Below the pieces are notes generated by a model that saw nothing but the letters and a program-made list of their open reading frames with translations, searched no databases and had not been told where the DNA came from. Positions 7,716-15,157 of a stretch of 20,935 nt of DNA are shown here, piece after piece (within the stretch, counting starts at the first letter, position 1; each line of letters opens with the position of its first letter). A program made the translations under genes and the position numbers. Origin of the DNA: Actinomycetes bacterium (GTDB lineage Bacteria > Actinomycetota > Acidimicrobiia > Acidimicrobiales > CADCSY01); contig JAODBP010000231.1 in assembly GCA_025464025.1 (NCBI GenBank), positions 1 to 20,935 of the forward strand. The letters are read 5' to 3'.

Positions 7716-8666
7716 ATGTCCTCCACCGCGACGACCAGTGTGCTCCGGTCGAACGAGCCGTGCTGGTGCGGGAGCGGGCGCAAGTACAAGCGCTGCCACA
7801 AGATCCTCGAGGGCAAGGTCACGCCGGGCCGGGTGAGCCCCGAGCGCCTGGTGCCGGCCCACATCGGGCGGCCGGCCTACGCCGACGGGCCCGTCACCCG
7901 CTGGTCCGAGCCGCGGGTGAAGGCACCGGAGATCATCGAGCGCATGCGGGTCGCCGGGAAGGCGGCGGGCGAGATCCTGGCCGCGGCCGGCGCCCAGGTC
8001 GCACCTGGCGTCACCACCGACGAGATCGACGCCTTCGTGCACGAGCTCACCATCGAGAAGGGCGGCTACCCGAGCCCGCTCAACTACGGCACGAGCAACC
8101 CGTACCCGAAGTCGGTCTGCACGTCGGTCAACGAGGTCATCTGCCACGGCATCCCCGACGACCGGGCGCTGCTCGAGGGCGACATCGTCAACCTCGACGT
8201 CACGATCTACCTCGATGGCGTGCACGGCGACTGCAACGCCACGTTCGCCGTGGGCCAGATCGACGACGCGTCGCAGCGGCTGATCGACGTGACCCGCCAG
8301 TGCCTCGACCGGGCCATCGAGCAGGTCGGCCCCGGCCGCCCGTTCAACCTCATCGGCAAGGCCATCGAGGAGCACGCCCACGCCAACAAGCTTGGCGTCG
8401 TGCGCGACTTCGTCGGCCACGGGATCGGCGAGCAGTTCCACACCGACCTCCAGATCCCCCACTACTACGAACCCCGCCTCTCCACCCTCATGGAGACCGG
8501 CATGACCTTCACCATCGAGCCGATGATCACCATGGGCAGCTGGCAGGCCCGGGTGTGGGACGACGGCTGGACCGCGGTCACCGCCGACGGCAGCCGCACG
8601 GCGCAGTTCGAGCACACCGTCCTCGTCACCGACGACGGCGTCGACGTGCTCACCCGCCTGCGCTGA
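7716..8666 (+). CDS. map: Methionine aminopeptidase type I with N-terminal SEC-C zinc motif
   Basis: Removes the initiator methionine after deformylation. The 316 residues split into a short zinc motif and a pita-bread catalytic domain. The motif CWCGSGRKYKRCH (Cys16, Cys18, Cys27, His28) is a SEC-C element as in SecA C-termini and in some other bacterial MetAPs, where it is thought to help ribosome or partner binding. The catalytic metal ligands are recognisable in order: Asp in 'NLDVTIYLDG', Asp in 'HGDCNATF', His in 'VGHGIGEQFH', Glu in 'FTIEPM' and Glu in 'AQFEHTV'. The catalytic His lies in 'EVICHGIP'. The start fits a leaderless transcript. Its last 17 bases overlap the convergent patatin gene. 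An additional map elsewhere on the chromosome is common in actinobacteria, so essentiality cannot be inferred. Confidence 0.95.
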   Translation: MSSTATTSVLRSNEPCWCGSGRKYKRCHKILEGKVTPGRVSPERLVPAHIGRPAYADGPVTRWSEPRVKAPEIIERMRVAGKAAGEILAAAGAQVAPGVTTDEIDAFVHELTIEKGGYPSPLNYGTSNPYPKSVCTSVNEVICHGIPDDRALLEGDIVNLDVTIYLDGVHGDCNATFAVGQIDDASQRLIDVTRQCLDRAIEQVGPGRPFNLIGKAIEEHAHANKLGVVRDFVGHGIGEQFHTDLQIPHYYEPRLSTLMETGMTFTIEPMITMGSWQARVWDDGWTAVTADGSRTAQFEHTVLVTDDGVDVLTRLR

Positions 8667-9465
8667 ACACCCGCTCCAGGTAGCCGACGGTCAGCGACCG
8701 CCCGGCGGCGATCAGCCGGTCGGTCTGGCGGAAGTCGAGGATCGACGCGTCGCCCACGGACGGCGCCGGCAGCAGGTGGACCGTGGTGCCCGGCCCGACC
8801 TGGGCCAGGTTGTCCTGGGTGACGTGGCCGAGGGCGATGCCGATCGACCGCAGGAGCACGTCGAGCGCGCCCCGGGGCAGGTTGTCGCGTCGCTCCGCTC
8901 CCGACGTCGGGAGGATCCAGATCTCGTCCGCGCCGAGCGCCTCGGCCTCCAGCACGGGGACGTCGGCCGTGATCCCGCCGTCGACGAACGTCCGCCCGCC
9001 GAGCACCACCGGCGGGAAGATGCCGGGCAGCGCGGCGCTGGCCATGAGGGCGGGGATCAGCGGCCCGTCCGACAGCACCTGGGGGTTGCCCGACCGCAGG
9101 TCGGTGGCCACCACGTGGAGCGGGACGATGGCGTCCTCGAACGAGCGGTACGGCAGGTGCGACTCGACCCAGCCCCGGAGCCCCTTCACGTCGATGAGGT
9201 GGTCGCGCCGACCCGTCGCGCCGAGCAGCAGCGTCCGTGGCTTGATCGGGAAGATCACCTCGCGCGAGGCCGTCCGCCACACGGCCTGGAGGTCGAGGGC
9301 GCCGTCGACGTCGGGGGCGTGGGCGATGAACGCGGCGTTGAGGGCGCCGACCGACGTGCCCACCAGGAGGTCGGGTCGCAGCCCGCACGCCAGCAGCGCT
9401 TCGAGCATGCCGGACTGGGTCGCGCCGAGGGCGCCGCCACCGGTGAAGACGAACGCCCGAGTCAC
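8650..9465 (-). CDS. Patatin-like phospholipase family protein
   Basis: Serine acyl hydrolase of 271 residues with the complete patatin Ser-Asp dyad. The oxyanion-hole loop is TGGGALGA (residues 8-15), the nucleophile elbow is GTSVG with Ser38, and the catalytic Asp162 is in VDGGI. No signal peptide or membrane helix is visible, so it is probably cytosolic or peripherally membrane-bound, and phospholipid or another acyl ester is the expected substrate. It belongs to the compact bacterial RssA/YchK-like size class. The start is GTG at 9465, with no clear Shine-Dalgarno sequence; a weak CAACAT sits 7 nt upstream. It is divergent from the nitroreductase gene across 32 bases, and its 3' end overlaps map. 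Confidence 0.9.
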   Translation of the reverse strand: MTRAFVFTGGGALGATQSGMLEALLACGLRPDLLVGTSVGALNAAFIAHAPDVDGALDLQAVWRTASREVIFPIKPRTLLLGATGRRDHLIDVKGLRGWVESHLPYRSFEDAIVPLHVVATDLRSGNPQVLSDGPLIPALMASAALPGIFPPVVLGGRTFVDGGITADVPVLEAEALGADEIWILPTSGAERRDNLPRGALDVLLRSIGIALGHVTQDNLAQVGPGTTVHLLPAPSVGDASILDFRQTDRLIAAGRSLTVGYLERVFSAGG

Positions 9466-9497
9466 GATGGAGATGTTGGCACTACGGTCCGCCGCCG

Positions 9498-10169
9498 ATG
9501 CTGCAGCCCTACGACGACCTCACCGCCATCGACGATCTCCTGTCGACCACCAAGTCGGTCCGCCGGCGACTCGACCTGCAGACGCCGGTCGACCGCGCGC
9601 TCGTCACCCGGTGCATCGAGCTGGCTGCATACGCCCCCAACGCGTCGAACTCGCAGGAGTGGCGCTGGGTCGTGGTCGACGACCCCGACGTGCGGGCCGC
9701 GGCCGGCGAGCAGTACCGCAAGGTCATCGTCCCGCTGGTGAGCACCATGCTGGAGAACAAGCTGAAGGCGGGCGACGAGGACGGCGCCCGCATCTCCCGC
9801 TCGATCCTCTACCTCGCCGACCACATGGGCGAGGTGCCCGTGCTGGTGTTCCCGTGCTACGACCTGGAGGCGGCGGCCACGCGCTACGGCGCCGTGCTCT
9901 CGCCCGACCGGGCGCCCACCGCGATGCGGTCCGACCAGTACGCGTCGATCTATCCCGCGGTGTGGAGCTTCCAGCTCGCCCTGCGCAGCCGGGGCCTCGG
10001 GTCGGTGATGACCACCGCCCACCAGGAGGACCAGGCGACCATGGCCGAGATCCTCGACATCCCCACGACGTGGGACCAGACGTGCCTGATCCCGGTCGCC
10101 CACGTCACCGGTGACTCATTGACGCCGTCCGCCCGCAAGCCGGTCGACGAAACGATCATCTGGCGATGA
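9498..10169 (+). CDS. Nitroreductase family flavoprotein
   Basis: FMN-dependent NAD(P)H oxidoreductase fold, 223 residues. The N-terminal 'KSVRRRLDL' is the family R-R-S/R motif that contacts the FMN phosphate, followed by 'AAYAPNASNSQEWRWVVV', the standard helix-strand pair of nitroreductases. Later, 'SFQLALRSRGLGSVMTTAH' matches the conserved AxxxGLGS segment. The ATG at 9498 has no Shine-Dalgarno sequence; TACGGT (9483-9488) lies 9 nt upstream. The stop overlaps the ATG of the LLM-class gene (ATGA), so the two are translationally coupled and may act in the same redox pathway. The electron acceptor is not predictable. Confidence 0.88.
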   Translation: MLQPYDDLTAIDDLLSTTKSVRRRLDLQTPVDRALVTRCIELAAYAPNASNSQEWRWVVVDDPDVRAAAGEQYRKVIVPLVSTMLENKLKAGDEDGARISRSILYLADHMGEVPVLVFPCYDLEAAATRYGAVLSPDRAPTAMRSDQYASIYPAVWSFQLALRSRGLGSVMTTAHQEDQATMAEILDIPTTWDQTCLIPVAHVTGDSLTPSARKPVDETIIWR

Positions 10170-11176
10170 GGTTCGGCACCGGCACCACCGTCAAGGACTA
10201 CGCCTGGTACGACGGCTGGCTCGACGTCGCCGAGGCGAGCGGGTTCGCCATGCTCACCACGGGGGACTCCCAGTCGCTCTGGGCCGACCCGTTCGTCACC
10301 ATGGCCGTGGCCGCCCAGCGCACGACGGTGCCCCGCATCGGCATCACCGTCTCCAACCCGATGACCCGCCACCCGGCGGTCGTGGCCAGCTCCCTCGTCG
10401 CCATCCAGCAGCTGTCGGGCGGCCGCATGGTCTACGGGCTCAGCTCGGGCGACAGCGCGCTGCGCAACATCGGCGTGCGGCCCTCCACGGTGGCCGAGCT
10501 CGGCGAGTTCACCCGGGCCGTCAAGGGGCTGTGCGCGGGCGAGACGGTCACGTGGCAGGGCCAGGAGCTGGTGCTGCGCTGGGGCTCGTACCCGACCCCG
10601 GTCTGGCTCGCCGCCGAGGGGCCGAAGACGCAGTTCCTCGCCGGCCAGGTGGCCGACGGCGTCGTGCTCTCCAACGCCCTCACCGCCGACGCCCTGGCCC
10701 TGGCCAAGGCGAACCTGGCGGCCGGCGCCGAGTCGGTGGGGCGCGACGTCGAAGCGATCGAGATCTGGTGCATGGCCGCCATGTGCCCGGCCCCGACCGA
10801 GGCCGAGGGCATCCACAAGCTGCGCTTCCAGCTCGCCGGCACGGCCAACCACGTCTACCGGTTCCACACCGAGGGCAAGGGCCTGCCCGACGAGCTGGTG
10901 CCGGCCGTCGAGGAGCTCAAGCGGCGCTACGACTCGACGGCGCACGCCACGCCGGAGCGAGCCGAGCACAACGCCCGACTCGTCGAGGAGCTCGGCCTCG
11001 TCGACTACCTCGCCCGGCGCTCGGTCGTGGCCGGGCCGCCCGAGCGGTGGGTCGAGCGGTTCCGCGAGATCGAAGCCCTCGGGATCACCAACCTCATCGT
11101 CAGCCAGTTCGTCGACGACCAGCTCTCGTTCATGCGGGACTTCGCCACCCACGTGGTCCCGGCGTTCTCGACCTGA
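10166..11176 (+). CDS. LLM class (luciferase-like) F420- or flavin-dependent oxidoreductase
   Basis: A 336-residue TIM-barrel protein of the bacterial luciferase superfamily. Recognisable stretches are 'EASGFAMLTTGDSQ' (strand 2), 'PRIGITVSNPMTRHPAVVAS' (the conserved T-N-P/V-R-H-P region), 'SGGRMVYGLSSGDSA' (glycine-rich phosphate-binding turn) and 'VWLAAEGPKTQFLAGQVADGVVL' (C-terminal barrel strands). This pattern is closest to F420-dependent methylene-tetrahydromethanopterin-reductase-like members, common in actinobacteria, but FMN-using monooxygenases share it. It is coupled to the preceding nitroreductase by an ATGA overlap. No membrane segment or signal peptide is visible. Confidence 0.87.
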   Translation: MRFGTGTTVKDYAWYDGWLDVAEASGFAMLTTGDSQSLWADPFVTMAVAAQRTTVPRIGITVSNPMTRHPAVVASSLVAIQQLSGGRMVYGLSSGDSALRNIGVRPSTVAELGEFTRAVKGLCAGETVTWQGQELVLRWGSYPTPVWLAAEGPKTQFLAGQVADGVVLSNALTADALALAKANLAAGAESVGRDVEAIEIWCMAAMCPAPTEAEGIHKLRFQLAGTANHVYRFHTEGKGLPDELVPAVEELKRRYDSTAHATPERAEHNARLVEELGLVDYLARRSVVAGPPERWVERFREIEALGITNLIVSQFVDDQLSFMRDFATHVVPAFST

Positions 11177-11180
11177 GCCC

Positions 11181-11209
11181 TTGACGACACCCGGCCGGCG
11201 GGCCACGGT
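11181..11209 (+). promoter_or_regulatory. Candidate promoter of the PAS-LuxR gene
   Basis: TTGACG (11181-11186) and CACGGT (11204-11209) are separated by 17 bases, and the GTG start follows 5 nt later at 11215. The -35 is close to consensus and the -10 fits only the A and final T. The position would give a leaderless or almost leaderless transcript. Confidence 0.35.
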
Positions 11210-11214
11210 TTGGT

Positions 11215-12240
11215 GTGGCCGCGGCCCGGGGGGCGAAGGACGGCGCTGACCTCGTCGCCTCGCGCCTGCACCAGGTCGTGGGGCGAGCCAGCCAGCTGCC
11301 GTGCGTCCTCGTCGGCACCGACGGCCGCATCGCGGCGCTGAGCGCCTCGGCGGCGAAGCTGCTCGGCAGTCGTCGGGACGACCTGAAGGGCGAGCGGGTG
11401 CGCACGATCGCCGGTGCCGCCTGGCGCAGCGAACCGATGCGCCTCCTCCAGGGCGGCACCATCGACACCTTCTCGGCCCGGTCGTCGGTGCGGCGGGCCG
11501 ACGGTCGGCTCCTCCCCGTCTCGCTCTGGGCCCGCCTGGTCGACTCGAGCGACGGCCGTTGGATCGTGCTCGCCTTCACGCCCGAGGGCGCGGTGCAGGG
11601 CCCGAGCCTGGTGCAGCCCCTCACCGACGGCCCGACGGTCATCGGCTTCGGCACCGGCGACGGCAGCATCGCCATGATCAGCGAGGACGCCCGGGACCTG
11701 GTGGGCTTCGAGCCCGACCACCTGCGCAACTACCCGAGCAGCGGCTTCATCCACGCCGACGACCTCCCCGACTACCTGCTCACGATCTCGACGGTCGTGG
11801 CCACCGGCCGGTCCCACCACCTCCGGGTCCGGGTCCGCCACGCCGACGGCCGGTGGATCCCGGTCGAGGCCATCGCCGCCTCGCTCCCCAACGGTGACCA
11901 GTACCGGATCGGCTTCGTCCTCCGGGCGGTGGCGCCGCCGGCCGACCACGAGCGGGTCGAGCAGCTCGCCGAGCTCGAGGACCGGCTGCGGAAGATCGCC
12001 GTCGAGCTGGCCGCCATCGGGGTCGCCGAGCACGTCGACCCCGAGGTCGCCCGCCTCCTGGGCGAGCTGTCGGCCCGGCAGCAGGAGGTGGTCCGCCTCC
12101 TCCAGGACGGGGCGCGCGTCCCCACGATCGCCCAGGAGCTCTTCCTCAGCCAGAGCACCGTGCGAAACCACCTTTCGGCGATCTTCCGGAAGTTCGGGGT
12201 CGCTTCGCAGGAGGAACTGCTCCGCGCCATGCGCCGCTGA
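11215..12240 (+). CDS. PAS-PAS-LuxR transcriptional regulator
   Basis: A 341-residue predicted one-component regulator. Residues about 27-120 and 140-240 look like two PAS domains: each has a 'DGR'-type turn, and each ends in a strand pattern typical of PAS ('RRADGRLLPVSLWARLV', 'RHADGRWIPVEAIAA'). The C-terminal 57 residues (285-341) form a LuxR/FixJ-type helix-turn-helix: 'LSARQQEVVRLLQDG', then 'TIAQELFLSQSTVRNHLSAIFRKFGV'. No receiver, kinase or membrane segment is present, so the PAS domains probably sense a cytosolic signal or cofactor directly. The start is GTG at 11215. A strong hairpin follows the stop, and a GGDEF/EAL-type protein is encoded next, hinting at a link to cyclic-di-GMP signalling. 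Confidence 0.88.
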   Translation: MAAARGAKDGADLVASRLHQVVGRASQLPCVLVGTDGRIAALSASAAKLLGSRRDDLKGERVRTIAGAAWRSEPMRLLQGGTIDTFSARSSVRRADGRLLPVSLWARLVDSSDGRWIVLAFTPEGAVQGPSLVQPLTDGPTVIGFGTGDGSIAMISEDARDLVGFEPDHLRNYPSSGFIHADDLPDYLLTISTVVATGRSHHLRVRVRHADGRWIPVEAIAASLPNGDQYRIGFVLRAVAPPADHERVEQLAELEDRLRKIAVELAAIGVAEHVDPEVARLLGELSARQQEVVRLLQDGARVPTIAQELFLSQSTVRNHLSAIFRKFGVASQEELLRAMRR

Positions 12241-12250
12241 CCTGCGGAAA

Positions 12251-12285
12251 GGGCGGACCGTCCCCCTCCAGATGACGGTCCGTCC
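12251..12285 (+). other. Strong hairpin between the PAS-LuxR and EAL genes
   Basis: GGGCGGACCGTC (12251-12262) pairs with GACGGTCCGTCC (12274-12285) over 12 bp including one G-U, with an 11-nt loop. It begins 10 bases after the LuxR stop. No U-tract follows, so it could be a transcription attenuator, an RNA-stability element or an operator. It contains the candidate ATG (12272) of the next gene, which makes that start less certain. Confidence 0.5.
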
Positions 12286-13522
12286 AGCGACGGGAGGGGG
12301 TGTTCCGTCGTTCCATGCTCAGGTGCCCCCCGCCCGCCACCCTGCCGCCTTCGAAGCCGAGCTCGCCGAGGCCCTCCGCCGCCGGCCCGTCCTCTCGGTG
12401 GTGTGCATCGGCGCCGACCGCTCGGGCCGGGTGCGCGACGCCCTCGGCCGCGACGGCACCCGGCACGTGGTGGCCACGCTCCTCGACGCCGTCCGCGGCC
12501 AGGCCCCGGCCGGTTCGGTGAGCGGCATCGTCGACGAGGTGCGGATCGTCGTCGCCCTCCCGATGGAACCCGAGGACGCCCGCCAGTGGGCCCGCCGAGC
12601 CGTGGCCGACGGCGGCCGCACCCTCCTGCTCCGCGGTCGCGAGGTGCCGATCGAGCTGGCCGCCGGCCTGGTGACCGCCCGCCGCTGCGGGTCGGCCGTG
12701 CAGCTCCTCGACGATGCCGGGGCGGCGCTGCGCGAGGCCGAGCGCCAGGGCGGCGGCGTGGTCCTGCACGACGACGAGATCCGGGCCCGGGCCGAGGACC
12801 AGCTCGCCTTCGAGGCCGAGCTGCGCCGGGCCATCGCCGGCCACGGCCTCCACCTGGCGTTCCAGCCGGTGGTCGAGCTGCCCGGGCGCACCACGGTCGG
12901 GGCCGAGGCCCTGCTCCGCTGGACCACGCCGTGGGGGGCCAACGTGCCCGCCCTGACCACCGTTGCCGTGGCCGAGCAGTGCGGGCTCATCGGCGCCCTC
13001 GGCCGGTGGGTGATCCTCCACGCCGCCCGCCAGGTGACCGCCGACCGCTGGGTGACGGTCAACCTGTCGCCGCTCCAGGTGACGAGCCGGCTGCCCGAGA
13101 TCGTGCGCCAGGCGCTCTCCCAGCGCGAGATGCCGGCCGCCGGGCTGCGCTTCGAGCTGACCCACGGCACCCTGCCCGAGGGCGGCGCCGGCGTGCTGGC
13201 CCGGGTGCGCGACCTCGGGTGCCGCGTCGGCCTCTCCGACTTCGGCTCGGCTCGCTCGTCGGCGCTGGCCGAGCTCCTGCGGCTGCCGCTCGACTACCTG
13301 AAGCTCGACCCGTCCCTCGTGGGCGACATCGAGCACGACCCGCGGCAGCGGGCGGTCGTGCGCGGGATCCTCGATGTCGCCGGGTCGCTCGAGCTGGACG
13401 TGATCGCCGAGGGCGTCGAGCGCGAGCTGCAGTCCGACGCCCTCGTGCAGCTGGGCGCCTGCATCCAGCAGGGCAACCTGTTCGCCCGGCCCCGGGCCGA
13501 AGCGCCGATCACCGCCCGCTGA
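12272..13522 (+). CDS. Degenerate GGDEF-EAL domain protein
   Basis: A 416-residue cyclic-di-GMP-type signalling protein. The N-terminal part (about residues 25-165) has the length and strand pattern of a GGDEF domain, but the signature position reads roughly 'GIVDEV', so cyclase activity is unlikely. The C-terminal part is an EAL domain: 'FQPVVEL', Glu212 in AEALLRW, Asn in VNLSPLQ, Glu in FELTHGTL, Lys in LKLD, Glu380 in IAEGVE and Gln in IQQGNLFARP. The usual DDFG metal-binding pair is SDFG (Ser322-Asp323), so phosphodiesterase activity is doubtful and a binding role is possible. No membrane segment is seen. The start is uncertain: ATG 12272 lies in a hairpin and has no Shine-Dalgarno sequence; GTG 12323 is the main alternative. 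The 3' end overlaps the PfkB kinase gene by 14 bases. Confidence 0.8.
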   Translation: MTVRPATGGGVPSFHAQVPPARHPAAFEAELAEALRRRPVLSVVCIGADRSGRVRDALGRDGTRHVVATLLDAVRGQAPAGSVSGIVDEVRIVVALPMEPEDARQWARRAVADGGRTLLLRGREVPIELAAGLVTARRCGSAVQLLDDAGAALREAERQGGGVVLHDDEIRARAEDQLAFEAELRRAIAGHGLHLAFQPVVELPGRTTVGAEALLRWTTPWGANVPALTTVAVAEQCGLIGALGRWVILHAARQVTADRWVTVNLSPLQVTSRLPEIVRQALSQREMPAAGLRFELTHGTLPEGGAGVLARVRDLGCRVGLSDFGSARSSALAELLRLPLDYLKLDPSLVGDIEHDPRQRAVVRGILDVAGSLELDVIAEGVERELQSDALVQLGACIQQGNLFARPRAEAPITAR

Positions 13523-14321
13523 AGGCGTCCACCGCGGCGGCGGTGGGCAGCGAGGGCACGGCGCCGGCGACGGTGCAGGCCAGCGATCCGGCGATGACGG
13601 CGCGGCGGGCGGCCTCCTCCAACGAGCGGCCGGCGGCGAGCGCGGCGGCGAGGCAACCGCACAGGGCGTCGCCGGCCGCCGTCGTGTCGACCACGGCCAC
13701 GACCGGCGCCGGGAGGTGCAGGCCACCGAGCTCGGCGCCGCGCGCCCCCAACGTGACGAGCAGGTCGCCGGCGAAGCCGCCGATGGACCCGAGCTCGGTC
13801 TCGTTGGGCACCAGCACGTCGACGGCGGCGAGCACGGTGGCCGGCAGCGACCCGGCCGGCGCCGGGTTGAGGATCGTGCGACCGGCGCCACCGGTGAGGG
13901 CGGCGAGCACGGTCGCCATCGGGACCTCCAGCTGGGTGAGCACCACGGCCGCCCCGGCGAGCGCCTCGGGCGGGCACGCGGCCTCGACGTTGGCCCCGGC
14001 CAGCACCACGATCGAGTTGGCCCCGGCCGCGTCGACGGTGACGTGGGCCCGGCCCGTCGGCCGGTCGACCCGGCGGACCCAGCGGCGGTCGATGCCCTCG
14101 GCCTCGAGGCAGGCGAGCACCTCGTCGCCGTCGACGTCGGTGCCGACGGCACCGACCATGGCGACGCGAGCGCCCTGGCGGGCCGCGGCCACGGCCTGGT
14201 TGAGCCCCTTGCCGCCGAGCGTCCGGTCGTAGGCGCCGGTGATGGTCTCCCCCGGGAGGGGCAGCCGGTCGACCCGGGCGACGTGGTCGACGTTCATGCT
14301 GCCGACCACCACCACGTCCAT
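13509..14321 (-). CDS. PfkB family sugar kinase (ribokinase-like)
   Basis: Predicted ATP-dependent kinase of 270 residues. The N-terminal 'VVGSMNVDHVARVDRLPLPG' and 'GGKGLNQAVAAAR' are ribokinase signature 1 elements, and 'DTTAAGDALCG' (catalytic base at about Asp218) is the C-terminal PfkB signature, with Ala replacing the first Gly of the usual DTTGAGD. It is somewhat shorter than typical ribokinases of about 300 residues. Ribose, deoxyribose or another small sugar is the likely substrate, but specificity cannot be fixed. The ATG is 2 bases after the stop of the metallo-hydrolase gene, so it is the last gene of a tight run with SMP-30 and the MBL-fold enzyme. Its 3' end overlaps the convergent EAL gene. 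Confidence 0.87.
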   Translation of the reverse strand: MDVVVVGSMNVDHVARVDRLPLPGETITGAYDRTLGGKGLNQAVAAARQGARVAMVGAVGTDVDGDEVLACLEAEGIDRRWVRRVDRPTGRAHVTVDAAGANSIVVLAGANVEAACPPEALAGAAVVLTQLEVPMATVLAALTGGAGRTILNPAPAGSLPATVLAAVDVLVPNETELGSIGGFAGDLLVTLGARGAELGGLHLPAPVVAVVDTTAAGDALCGCLAAALAAGRSLEEAARRAVIAGSLACTVAGAVPSLPTAAAVDAFSGR

Positions 14322-14323
14322 CG

Positions 14324-15157
14324 TCAGGTCATCCGCCAGGCGTCGCCGTCGGCGGTGATGCGTCCGGCCGTCGGGCCGCCGAAGTGGGTGCCGATCACGA
14401 GGGCGCCGTCGTCGGCCCGCTCGGCGAGGAACACCCGGCGGGTCTTGGCCGCCAGGTGCGAGTCGGTGTCGGCCGGGGCGCCGAGCTCGGGCTCGGCGAA
14501 CTGGATCGGGTGGTGGGCCATGTCGCCGGTGATCACGGCCCGCTCGCCGCCGCTCTCGATGACGACGCTCACGTGGCCCGGCGTGTGGCCCGGCGTCGGC
14601 ACCAGGCGGACCTCGGGGCACAGCACGTGGTCGACCTCGACCAGGTCGGCGGCGCCGGCGTCGACGACCGGGTGGACGGTGTCGACGATGTTGTTGCTGA
14701 ACTCGCCCTCGGTCACCTGCCAGTGCTCCCACTCGACCCGACCGAACAGGTAGCGGGCGTTGGGGAACGTCACCACCCACTCGCCGTCGACCAGCCGCGT
14801 GTTCCAGCCCACGTGGTCGAAGTGGAGGTGGGTGCACACGACGGTGTCGATGTCCTCCACCGCGAACCCGGCGTCGGCCAGCGCCTGCGGGAAGCCGCTG
14901 GGCATGGCCGGCATGACGAGGCCTTCGCGCATGTCGCCCACGCACGTGTCGACGAGGATCCGGCGGTCGCCGGCCTCGATCACCAGACCGTGGATCGACA
15001 GGCGGGCGTCGCCGTCGGGCGTGAGGAACGGCGCCAGCCACCCGTGCTTCGCCGCCGCCCCCTCGGGCACGTCGACGAGCAGGCCGCTCAACGGGATCGG
15101 GAGCTCGTGCTCCACGACCTTGGTGATCTTCACGTCGCCGACGGTCCAGGTGGTCAT
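14324..15157 (-). CDS. MBL-fold metallo-hydrolase
   Basis: A 277-residue metallo-beta-lactamase-fold hydrolase with a full dinuclear metal site: H110-x-H112-x-D114-H115 in THLHFDHVGW, a further His in 'PTPGHTPGH' (191/195), Asp212 in 'ITGDM' and His258 in 'GTHFGG'. The arrangement resembles the lactonase-like (AHL lactonase/MLR) branch rather than beta-lactamases. No signal peptide is visible, so it is cytoplasmic. The ATG shares one base with the stop of the SMP-30 gene (TGATG), and the kinase gene follows after 2 bases. The neighbouring lactonase-type gene suggests a cyclic ester substrate, but this is inference from context. Confidence 0.87.
   Translation of the reverse strand: MTTWTVGDVKITKVVEHELPIPLSGLLVDVPEGAAAKHGWLAPFLTPDGDARLSIHGLVIEAGDRRILVDTCVGDMREGLVMPAMPSGFPQALADAGFAVEDIDTVVCTHLHFDHVGWNTRLVDGEWVVTFPNARYLFGRVEWEHWQVTEGEFSNNIVDTVHPVVDAGAADLVEVDHVLCPEVRLVPTPGHTPGHVSVVIESGGERAVITGDMAHHPIQFAEPELGAPADTDSHLAAKTRRVFLAERADDGALVIGTHFGGPTAGRITADGDAWRMT

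Noticed and set aside
7620..8615. 331-codon minus-strand frame opposite map
   Set aside because: No domain; map has every catalytic residue on the plus strand.
12146..14152. 668-codon minus-strand frame across the EAL and kinase genes
   Set aside because: Pro/Arg/Ser-rich shadow; the frames with recognisable EAL and PfkB motifs explain the region.
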